Shown here: one piece after another, positions 9,106 to 19,190 of the stretch
Layout: each line of letters opens with the position of its first letter
Position numbering within the stretch: position 1 is the first letter of the stretch
Origin: Fragilaria radians
Lineage: Eukaryota > Bacillariophyta > Fragilariophyceae > Fragilariales > Fragilariaceae
Length of the DNA: 19,879 nt
Assembly: GCA_900642245.1 (NCBI GenBank)
Contig: CAAAJI010000211.1
Span: forward strand, 7,124 to 27,002
Reading direction: 5' to 3'
Position numbers and translations under genes: made by a program
The notes under the pieces: generated by a model
The model's input: only the letters and a program-made list of their open reading frames with translations
Told to the model about the DNA's origin: nothing
Databases searched by the model: none

Positions 9106-9900
9106 GCAGACATTAATATTTTTAGTAATAATATTAATGGTCTACAACTGCAGAATCCAGACAACCGTTTCTCCCAGCTTTTTCATTACATGGAGAATCA
9201 GAGCATAGACATACTGCTAATCCAAGAGGTTAATACGAACATACAACACCCGTCATTTCAAAAAGCTCTCCAGCACATAAACCAAAGAAACCCTCTCACT
9301 CAGAGTGTATGGTTGCAGATATCACCGTCAACATCAAGCCTATATCAACCAGGAGGCACAGCAATTATAGTGAGACCGCCACTATCTAGACATATTTCCA
9401 AACGGTACAGAGACCCGATGGGGAGGTGGGCAGGAGTTACGTTACATTTGAAGGGCAGATTGCCCATAACAATCATATCAACGTATCAACCAATAGCAGC
9501 ACAAAATATCAGAGGAACTACCAACGTCACAGTGCAACAACTACGTTGGCTTCAAGAACAACATATAAGTCAAACTCCAAGCCAACAATATCGAGCTGAC
9601 TTGGGAAACTTTATGACATTATTACAGCAAGAAGAACATCAAATTATAATGGGTGGTGATTTTAACAAACGATCAAGTAACAGCAAAGTTCTTCAGGATA
9701 TCTTGGGAAAATTCGGAATGGTGGATGTGGTACTGCTGAACCAAAAAGACAACAAATCAACATACAAACGAGGACCCTACGCATTGGATAAAATCTTTGT
9801 AAGCCCCTCATTGGTGAATCAAGCAACACAAGCATGTGTATGCCAACATGACAGTATAGTATTGACGGATCATTTTCCTATATCTTATCAATTGAAGATA
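9106..9900 (+). other. EEP endonuclease domain, copy 2
   Basis: In one open frame (9070-10281): SNNINGL, LLIQEVNTN with the catalytic Glu at 9226, GGDFN (Asp at 9658) and TDHFPI with Asp-His at 9868-9873. GGDFNE is GGDFNK here (Lys at 9667), a change next to the metal-site residues. It could be neutral. Confidence 0.83.
9111..9139 (+). repeat. Inverted repeat at the endonuclease start, copy 2
   Basis: CATTAATATT (9111-9120) and AATATTAATG (9130-9139) are perfect 10-base arms. The 9 bases between them extend the pairing with one mismatch. This is the same position and nearly the same sequence as 1918-1948. Confidence 0.75.
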
Positions 9901-10779
9901 TTCGACATTCAAACATCTGATTTCATGAACAGATTATTCAAGTCAACCCACGCATTGAGAGTTACAAAATACATCAAGGAAGTATACACCCAAATGGAGA
10001 GGAAAGGATTAGTAGAGAGAATAAATGCACTTGATTACAAGACAGTTAATCCACAACAGTTAAATCTACTTGACGAAGAATTCATATCAATAAGGTTACA
10101 AGCGGAGAAGAAGTTAGGAAAACAACATATTTCATGGTGGCACAGGGAGTTAGGAAAATGGAAACGTGATCTAAATGAATGCAATAAAGAGTTAAGACAA
10201 CTAAAGCGACAATGCCCAAAACCACATGCCAGCATCGTACAGTCTCTCATAAAGAAGCAGGTTATTGTACAAAAGTTTTGACATCACACAAATCACAGCT
10301 TACAAATTCGACATAACATCATGCAAGAGGAAACTAAACATCTTCAATCCCAAAATCCAAGAAACACAAACAAAATCAACAACTTGAAAATTTTTTGAGA
10401 ATCGAGAAAGTAAGAGAGATATATAGGAAAATCAAGCAAAAAATGACAGAAAAATCACAAATCAACATGTCGCTACAAGTTCCGAATGGTATCAATGGTT
10501 TTGAAGTAGTGAAAGATCCAGAGGACATCGCAGCACACATTTCATCATATAATATGCATCACTTTTCGCAATCTAAAGACACCCCCTTTGCAGCCTATAA
10601 ATACACATCGGAGTTTACATCAAAGCCAACTTTGCAAGTCAATCAGCTAGGTCGGACATTGGAACAGATTCAACATAATCAGCAACTTATTACGGCCGTC
10701 CCAGACAAGTACCAGACACTGGCAAAATCATTTTTTGATAGCATTCATCAAACACCAATTGAAACAGGCAAAGATATTA

Positions 10780-11960
10780 TCACACTAGATGACTGGACCA
10801 ACAAAATAAAGAAATGGAAAGAGAGAACAACAACATCACCGTCAGGCCTACATTTGGGTCACCATAAAAGTTTATTGTGCCCACACACACTAAGTTTTGA
10901 AGAAGATAGCAAAGACAGGGTAGACCTTGATCATAAGCAGAACACTATCCTAAACTCATTCCTTACACTGCTAAACATTAGCATTCAATCCACTATACCG
11001 TTTGCGAGATGGAAGACAGTTCACTCTATATCTCTTTTCAAGGATGTTGGCAATCGATATGTTCATCTCATAAGGAACATCCATATCTACGAAGCAGATT
11101 ACAATTTTATTTAAAACACAAGTGGGAACAGGCAATCGCAACAGCAGAACATCATATGAAGCTTCATCCTTCACAATATGGATCTAGAAAACACAGAAGG
11201 TCTATCAATCCCGTCTATTTAGAAATAATGCAACAGGAAATATCTCGCTTCACCAAAACACCCTACATTCAGATCAATTACAATGCTCAAGCATGCTACG
11301 ACCGCATAATTCCGGACATAGCATTTACAGTCAGTAGAAAATACAGAGTCCACCCCAAGATACTACACATAGTTCAAGACACGATGAAGCATGCAAAATA
11401 TTATATCAAGTTAGGCACCCAAGTAACCGAGAAGACATATGGTAATACCGATATACACTCAATATACGGCACAGGGCAGGGCAGCGGATGTTCTCCACAT
11501 ATATGGACCTTGATATCAAGCAAATTATTTTCAATATATATGGAAGAATCACAAAGCTTTGGAATTACAGAGCCGTACAATGGAACAATATCTCAGATGC
11601 ACGTGACTGCATATGTAGATGATGTAAATACACATCACTCATTTTCAGAAGACACGTCAGTGTCACATGATACAAACAGCATCAAAATCAGCACAACGGT
11701 GGAGCAACACTTTATATCTCCGGGGGGAAGTTATCCAACGAAAAATGTAATTACTATGCAGTAACATGGAAGCATGCAAGTACTGGACAGTCTAAAGTGA
11801 CACAGAATGAGTATCTGCCTTTACAACTCAACAGAATCAACGGACAACCTATTTATATACAGAATGTTCCTACAGCGCAATGTCATAAGTCCCTTGGATA
11901 TCTACAATCCATTGAACACTCAATTAAGTATCAGCGACAATTACTCGGACAAAAACAATT
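10780..11960 (+). other. Reverse transcriptase domain, copy 2 (frameshifted, catalytic Asp lost)
   Basis: Fingers TSPSGLHLGHHK, HIYEADYNFI, motif B GTGQGSGCSP (11468-11497) and motif C YVDD (11612-11623) are all readable across three frames. In motif A the codon at 11282-11284 is AAT (Asn) where copies 1 and 3 have GAT (Asp). That Asp binds a catalytic metal in reverse transcriptases, so this RT would be dead even without the frameshifts. Confidence 0.83.
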
Positions 11961-12979
11961 AATGCAGCATCATTGGACTACAAAGAAGTCAATGTTACAT
12001 ACAGAACTATTTATTCTCCCAAGATTCAATATATTTCGCAAATGTCATCCATCACTAACAGGGAAGCAAAAAACATCACAAAAAATACAACTCCAATAGT
12101 ATTAAGGAAGATGGGGTATAGTTTTATGACACCAAAAGGTGTCATTCTTGGTCATCGCGATTATGGCGGACTAGAAATGATAGACGTATATGTTTATCAA
12201 GGGTCCCAAAACTTGATTAACTTTACAAAACACATGTCAACAATCAGTACCTACAGTAATTTTTTGATCACCGCTTACAAATGGTGGAGATACACGGACG
12301 GAAAGTCTGAGTGTCCTTTACAATCATCTTCATGCAACCAGAAAAGCACGCAGTCTGTATGGTTTGATGAGCTCCGGAAATTCATCCACCAATACGACAT
12401 CAAACTTAAAATGGACAAACAAACATACCCGTTATTACGCCAGCAAGACGAATACATAATGGATATAGTTTACTCACGAAAGTATACTCAAAAAATAGTC
12501 AACAACATTAACCAATGTCGGATTTTTCTGAAAGCATTGTCACTCAGTGATATTTCCACTGTCGACGGGACTCAAAGTGTCATACATACAGTGAAGCTAT
12601 TTCCATTCCTATGGCCAAGCATAATGGATGGACAACAAAGAAACCAAACAAATCCCTATGGCACTATTGGACTCAATTTCTCAGCACAATAACTATAAAA
12701 AACTCAAGGCGATTAATTAAACCATTAGGCGAATGGATAGTACTGATCCACCAAGTGAGACGGAGATACGCCACCTATAGAGATAACAATCATACATACA
12801 CAAGGAAAGGCCCATATTTTGAAACAAAAAACCAGCACACATTGCAGGTACAAAAGCTCACCACTCTTCCGGAACACGCAACCCCTTGCACCATTACAAT
12901 GTTCGGCGTTTTTCCAAAGGAATTCAACAGTCAGGTCGCAAAAAAGCCATCAATACAATACATCAACTCCAGCAACTTA

Positions 12980-14407
12980 CTTTTACCAGAGGACATTATT
13001 ATCGCAACAGATGCCTCAGTACAAAATGGTATTTCAGCTATTGCATGGGTAATCAGTGATACAAAAGGAAACATCTTACAGGAGAGGAGACAAAGACTGG
13101 ACGAACTTAATATGTCATCCTTTCGAGCTGAAGCTTACGGAGTCTATTCAGTGCTACAAGAAGTACATCAATATATACGACACAATAACATACAATGGAC
13201 GTTGTATTGCGATAAAAAGGCATTAATACACAGGTTAAAAAAGTTACAAAAACATCCAGTGAACATAAAATGGACAGACTCTGACGTCTTACACAGTATA
13301 TCTCAGTGCATCCCTGCTAACAGAAATATTCAACACGTTAAAGGTCATCAACAAATAAGCGAAAATAGCAATTTACAAAGCAAACTAAACTCCCTTGTGG
13401 ACAATATGGCTTGAGACTCACTACAGGACCAACCAAAATCCATTCCCATGACAGGGACAATAAGAATTTATTGCAACGATAAACAACTGTTTAGCATACC
13501 GAGTATCATCCAATATTGTAGAAGGACGATTTCTCAAAATTATTGGCAAACAAAACTTGGCAATGATATTTACCGCAAGATTGATTGGGAAATTTACCAA
13601 CAAATATGCAATTTACACAAGAATTCCGTGGCAGTTAAAAAGATGGTCTCAGGGATCACCCTGACCAAGCAAAGGCTACATAAGTTAGAAGTATCTCCAA
13701 CCTCCAAGTGCCCACTGTGTCAAGCATCTTCAGAAGATATTCATCACGTGATGCATTGTCAAACAAATCCAGAAAGGATTTGCATACACCAAGACAGAAT
13801 AATACAACAAGTTAAGAAATACGGCGATATACAAAATGAAGTGAAAATTATTTTACAAAGCATGAAATCAATGACATCACCAAAGGAACAAAAAGAATTG
13901 CAAACCCAACAGTACATAGGATGGACACGTTTCCTTCAAGGTAAAGTTGCGGATAATCTTACGCAATACATCAAGCACAAAATGAAAAAACCGAGCACCG
14001 AACATCAATGCTTAATAAAGATATGTCATCATACTATCATTCAATGGAAACGAGAATGGTCATATAGACTAAACTATCAGCTCCAAAAAACAGAGAAAGT
14101 CATATCCAATAACACCAACAAACAAAATCTTAGTCAATTGAAACAATTTTATGACAATCAACAACAATTAACACATGAGAATCAAAGATACTTACTGAAT
14201 AACTTCGAAGATAACAGTCGTCATTCGAAGTTGCAATTAGATACCTGGATGAAACTACATCAGAAAAGTATGAAAAAAGACATTCTAACACATCAAAAAA
14301 AGGAAATAAACAAAGCAAACAAACTGGATCCTAAAAAGGTCCCATGTGAGGCTGAAGTTGAGATCAAGGGAATACCCATGCCTCAGCAGGATATAGATAG
14401 CATGTAA
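12980..14407 (+). other. RNase H domain and C-terminal CCHC finger, copy 2
   Basis: Asp in ATDAS (13010), Glu in FRAEA (13130), Asp in YCDKKAL (13211) and Asp in LVDNMA (13400) form the DEDD set. TGA at 13412 cuts the frame four codons after the last Asp. Then come about 100 residues, the finger CPLC...HH...C (13709-13759) and a Lys/Gln-rich helical tail. Copy 2 keeps the 13 or so residues before the finger that copy 1 has lost. Confidence 0.82.
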
Positions 14408-14434
14408 AATATAGAATTCGCTATATTAAGGCAT
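14378..14434 (+). repeat. Nested inverted repeat, copy 2/3 junction
   Basis: The outer arms are ATGCCT (14378-14383) and AGGCAT (14429-14434). The inner arms are ATAGC (14397-14401) and GCTAT (14420-14424). Here the left arms lie inside the coding end of ORF2, whose TAA is at 14405-14407 in the loop. Confidence 0.75.
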
Positions 14435-14447
14435 ACTTCATAATTTT

Positions 14448-14516
14448 CAGATCAGGAAATTCACAAGGTTAACCCTTTTGCAGAAAAATTTACCCCTTAC
14501 CTCGCTGTTTTTCACC
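14448..14516 (+). other. Leader (5' UTR) of copy 3
   Basis: Sixty-nine non-coding bases from the end of TTCATAATTTT (14437-14447) to the ATG. It is close to the copy 2 leader, with AACCCT (14471-14476), a pyrimidine-rich tract and TTCACCATG. I see no recognisable core promoter. Confidence 0.6.
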
Positions 14517-16080
14517 ATGTTGCACTCCAAGAAGCATTCCAAGTCTCCTACAGAAAAACCTGTGAAGAAGCTCACCAAAATCACGCATTTTGTTTCCAAA
14601 GATCCTCTCAAAGACACAGACGACGAGAGTGAAGGCGAAGATGAGCGTACATCCAACATTCACCGTCCAAAAACAATCGACAACACCGCCAGAACCGTCA
14701 AGATCACTTTTACCACTCAAAGAGGCGACAATGCCGCGTATCTCAAGCATATCGAGTTACTTCAGAAACTTCAAGAAGCTCCTCATCTCATTCAAACCAT
14801 CTACAACAAGAGGCATGAATCTTTGAAATCCTCAGCAGTTGCCAATCTTACTAATGCTGCTATTTATAGCAATCATTTCGACATTCATCAGGTGAAGCAC
14901 GGAAAGTCCGATGACACAGTCCTAAACTTAGTAGTTCAAGAATGCACCTCCCACTTCAAGTTGAATGACATTAAAAAGCAGATGGATTTAATCAAATTTT
15001 TGAAAGATCATGAAATGAAAGTTGCAGATCACGAATGGAGGACATAAGATTGGAATACAAGTGTTATCGGATTTCTTCCACAGTACTCTCCATCGTATTT
15101 TCCAAAAGACCTATGTCAGTCAGAGGATGACGGAGGTTTTGAAACCAACACTGGCAGCTCCAGAATTTTGAGTTAAACCCATTCGAATCGCAAATGAAGT
15201 GTTAGGCAAACGACTGGTTTTACAAGTGTACACCATCGAAGTTCGAAGAGATGATTTTTTTCAAGCTAATAAACTCTTTACTGCTAAGGCAACTTCACCA
15301 GAAGACTTTGTTTCCTTCCGCCTTCAAAGGGTTCATCCTAAAGCATACAATCATGCGGTCGCTCTAGCAGCTCAAATCCAAAACGACTCTTGCATGATCA
15401 TCATTGAAAATGTAACCAAAGAATCTTTTTTCATCTTTGACTCTCAAATTCAGAATTTACCAGAAATGATCGGATATTACCATGAAAACATCAAACAAAC
15501 AATCAGAATCATAGTATATTTTCAAGAGTTCAAAGTCATCCAAAAAGTGATACAACAATCAATCAGCAAGTGGAATTCCATGTTGGACCCAAGCGATGTT
15601 AGAGTCACGGGCTTCCCCAATATAGTTTTAGTTTCAGCAGACGAGTAATCTGAATCTGAAGCTAGTCAGTTCAGCGGAAGTATTGATTCCCTTTTATCTC
15701 TGGACCTAACATCATTCACAATATTTCAAAATGACGTTCCAGCCAAAACAACCCTCAAAGAACCGGTTTCCGAGGTCACTGTTGAGTCGTATAAAGCTAC
15801 AACTGAGATGCAGAACGAGAAAATTGAAAAACAGGAAGCACAGATTGAGTTCCTAATTCAGACTATACAACAATTAAACTCTGATATGAATCATAAATTT
15901 GAAAGAATGCTGCATCTCATTACGCATCAGCCATCAGAAGTAACCCACCAAGCCTTGGAGACGCTAGAATCCAGCCAACGTCACCCTCCCAACAGTACCA
16001 CCACTGAGAGCAAAGCTGAGATCATATCTCAACCTCCAAAAAAACAGAAAGTAGGTTTAGCAGGTAATCGGAGGCACTGA
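14517..16080 (+). pseudogene. ORF1 of copy 3, broken
   Basis: Starts at the ATG in TTCACCATG, as in copy 2; the frame is open further upstream but has no earlier ATG. It has the same Lys-rich N terminus, acidic patch, central region and C-terminal coiled coil (~15790-15930), ending NRRH. Lesions against copy 2: TAA 15045 (Glu codon in copy 2), one-base gain ~15100-15106, TGA 15169 (Cys codon in copy 2), and TAA 15646 (Tyr codon in copy 2). The longest surviving pieces are 14517-15047 and 15172-15648. No functional product is expected. Confidence 0.87.
16069..16075 (+). promoter_or_regulatory. Candidate +1 frameshift site CGG-AGG-C, copy 3
   Basis: The ORF1 frame reads AAT CGG AGG CAC TGA. 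One base forward continues GGA GGC ACT GAT in the ORF2 frame, which stays open past the ATG at 16136. Same heptamer and spacing as the other copies. Confidence 0.45.
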
Positions 16081-16366
16081 TAACAATCAAAATAACCAAA
16101 TCACATCCCCTGATACATTAACACAACAATATCAGATGACCCTCGCAACAACACCACACTATACTCTAGCATCCAATACAATGAAAAAACCGACAAACCA
16201 AACAATAACTTTTAACCCACAATCAAAGTTTGAAAGCACGCCAGAAGAACACTACACAGTGGCAAATCACTCACCACCCACACTTAAAAGAGGAACTCAA
16301 TATTCGCCTCTCTATTTGGATTACGTCTTGCAAAAAAAATCAAATCAACAACCTAAGTTAGCACAA

Positions 16367-17160
16367 GTAGACATTAATATTATAAGTAATAATATTAATG
16401 GCCTACAACTGCACAATCCTGATACCAGATTATATCAGCTTTTTCACCGTAGGGAAGAGAAGAGCATAGATGTACTCCTAATTCAAGAGGTGAATACCAA
16501 CATATTACACCCAATATTCAACAAATCTATTCAGCACATAACTAGCAAACACCACTTCACACAAAGCATTCGGTCCCAGATATTACCATCAACATCCAAT
16601 TTATATCAACCTGGAGGCACAGCAATCATTGTGAGACCACCTTTATCTTGACACATTTCCAAACGTCATATAGATCCAATGGGCAGATGGGCAGGTGTCA
16701 CTTTAAGTTTGAAAGAAAGAGCTCCAATAACAGTAATATCGACATACCAACCAGTCACCACACAACATATCAAGGGGACTACCAATGTCACAGTACAACA
16801 ACTACGATGGCTTCAAGATTGCCATATTCAAGAAACACCACACCAAAAATACCGCAAAGACCTAGGGAACTTCATTGCACAGCTTCAACAGAAAGAGCAT
16901 CACATTATCATTGGAGGTGACTTTAATGAAAAATCAAACAACAACAATATACTCCAAGATATTTTAAGCAAATACAGATTAGTAAATGTCATATCCCTGA
17001 ACCAAGAGGAAACCAAATCAACATACAAAAGAGAAGAGGACCACACACTCTGGATAACATTTTCGCAAGTTCCTCGCTCGTAAATCAGACAACACAAGCT
17101 TGTATATGTGAGCAAGACATATAAATACAGATGGATCATAGTCCTATATCTCTACAAATC
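16367..17160 (+). other. EEP endonuclease domain, copy 3 (interrupted)
   Basis: SNNINGL, LLIQEVNTN with Glu at 16487, STYQP, GGDFNE (Asp at 16919) and a final Asp-His at 17134-17139 are present. TDH has become MDH. A stop at 16649, a frameshift at ~17035 and a stop at 17122 break the domain. Confidence 0.82.
16372..16400 (+). repeat. Inverted repeat at the endonuclease start, copy 3
   Basis: CATTAATATT (16372-16381) and AATATTAATG (16391-16400) are perfect arms around a 9-base centre that pairs with one mismatch. Same place in ORF2 as in copies 1 and 2. Confidence 0.75.
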
Positions 17161-18029
17161 AAGATATCTGGTGCACAAACTTTTGAATTTAGAGAGAGAC
17201 TTTTAGCATCAACACATGCAAATAAGGTTTCAACATATATAAAGGAAGTGTATACACAAATGGAGAGGCAGAATATATTGGTGAAGATCCAAGAACTAGA
17301 TTACAAGACAGTTACGCAACGGGAACTAAATGCCATAGATGAGAAATTCAGAACAATACGCTTAGTGGCAGAGAGTAAGTTGGGAAAGCAACACATCACT
17401 TGGTGGCATAGGAAGTTAGTCATATGGAAACGTGAACTTCAAGAGTGCAATAAAGAATTAAAGAAACTAATTCAACAATGTCCAAAACCACACAACAACA
17501 TTGTAATAATCCTTACCAGGAAACAAGCTATTGTCCAAAAGTTTCGATTCCATACAAATCACAGCCTACAGATCCGACACAACATCATGCAGGAGGATAT
17601 TCAATTTTTACAAACTCAAAATCCTAGAAACACAAGGAAAATCAACAATTTGAAGTAAATCATGAGAATTGAAAAAGTGAGAGAGGTCTATCGAAAAATC
17701 AAACAGAAGATTACAGACAAATCGCTGATCACGGTCTCCTTACAGGTTCCAAATCATAATCGTGGTTACAATACAGTTCATGACCCAGAGGAAATTGCAA
17801 CACATATTTCAACTCATAATATGCAGCACTTCTCGCAAGCAAAAGATACCCCCTTTGCAGAGTATAAATACGCGTCAGAATTTAAACTCAACCCAACACT
17901 AAAGATCAATCAGAGCACTTGGATGTCAGAACAGATTAACACCAACAAAAGACTTCTTGTGAATATCTCTGACAGATACCAAACACTCGCTAAAACATTC
18001 TTTCATCACATTCATCAACCACAGTAGAA

Positions 18030-19190
18030 ATGGGAGATGATATTATCACATTGGAGGACTGGTCCAAAAAATTTAAAAAATGGAAAGAAAGAACTACTAC
18101 ATTGCCATCAGGCCTTCATTTAGGTCACCACAAAGCCTTATTGAGTCCACATTCATACAGTTTTGAAGACAACAGTAAAGACAAGGCAGAGTTAGATCAT
18201 GAACAGAACATGATCCTAACCGCATTCCTCACACTGCTTAAAGACAGCATCCAATCCACTATCCCATTGGAAAGATGGAAGACAGTACACTCCGTGGCCC
18301 TTTTTAAAGACGTGAACAATAGATACGTTCATCGCATACGAAACATTCACATATATGAAGCTGATTACAATTTTATCTTAAAACACAAGTGGGAACAGGC
18401 CATAGCGTTGGCAGAACATCACAATAAACTCCATCCATCACAATATGGCTCTAGAAAACATTGACGGTCGATTGACCCAGTATTCTTGGAAATTATGCAA
18501 CAAGAAATATCTCGCTTCACCAAGACGCCGTACATTCAAATTAATTACGATGCTCAAGCGTGTTACGATTGCATCATCTCGGATATAGCATTCACTGTCA
18601 GTAGAAAACACGGAGTTCACCCCAAGATACTACACATTGTTCAAGCTACGATGAAGAATTCTAAATATTGCATTAAGTTGGGAACACACATCACAGAAAA
18701 GAAATATGGTAGCACGGACTCCAATGCAATTTACGGTACAGGACAAGGCAGCGGATGTTCCCCACACATATGGACGCTGATATCTAGCAAATTATTTACT
18801 GTTTACATGGAAGAATCTCAAAGTTTCCAAATCACCGAACCATACAATGGTGCAACATCACAAATGCACGTCACGGCTTATGTAGATGATGTTAATACAC
18901 ATCACTCTTTTGCAGAAGGTATGTCTACATCACACATGATACAATCGGCTACAACGTCAGCACAACGATGGAGTGATATTCTATATATTTCAGGTGGGAA
19001 ACTATCCAATGGAAAATGCAATTACTTCGCAGTTCAATGGAAGCATGCCAGCACAGGACGCTCCAAAGTAACACAAATGGAGTATCCCTCTATACAGTTA
19101 GAAGACATTGATGGAAACTGTATTTACGTTAAAAATGTGGCTACAGCACACCCTTGGATATCTCCAGTCCATGGAAAACTCAAATAAGTT
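18030..19190 (+). other. Reverse transcriptase domain, copy 3 (interrupted)
   Basis: Fingers motif PSGLHLGHHK (with Leu for Ser just before it), HIYEADYNFIL, motif A NYDAQACYDCI with the catalytic Asp intact (18549), motif B GTGQGSGCSP (18735-18764) and motif C YVDD (18879-18890). The catalytic residues survive. The usually conserved Arg of CYDRI is Cys here. TGA at 18462 splits the fingers from the palm. Confidence 0.83.

Larger units (their letters stand above)
8809..14407 (+). pseudogene. ORF2 polyprotein of copy 2 (EN-RT-RNase H-CCHC), broken
   Basis: In the +1 frame from the overlap. A TAA at 9067-9069 is followed at once by ATG at 9070, which could restart translation just ahead of the endonuclease. 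Domains: endonuclease ~9106-9900, RT ~10780-11960, RNase H ~12980-13411, CCHC finger 13709-13759. Lesions: TAA 9067, TGA 10279 (copy 3 has CGA), one-base loss ~10388-10397, one-base loss ~11107-11116, shifts at ~11665-11672 and ~11703-11712, a deletion of about 19 bases at ~11960, a shift at ~12585-12600, and TGA 13412. The RT motif A Asp is Asn. The last frame is open from 13415 to TAA 14405-14407, running through the left arms of the junction hairpin. Confidence 0.88.
7190..14447 (+). mobile_element. LINE-type retrotransposon, copy 2 (complete, inactive)
   Basis: This is a full unit of about 7.26 kb with the same layout as copy 1. It is a close relative of copy 3 (ORF1 N-terminal region about 80 percent identical by eye). 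ORF1 is intact. ORF2 has some nine breaks and a catalytic RT substitution. There is no poly(A), no visible target-site duplication and no spacer DNA at either border, where it abuts copies 1 and 3 directly. Confidence 0.9.
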
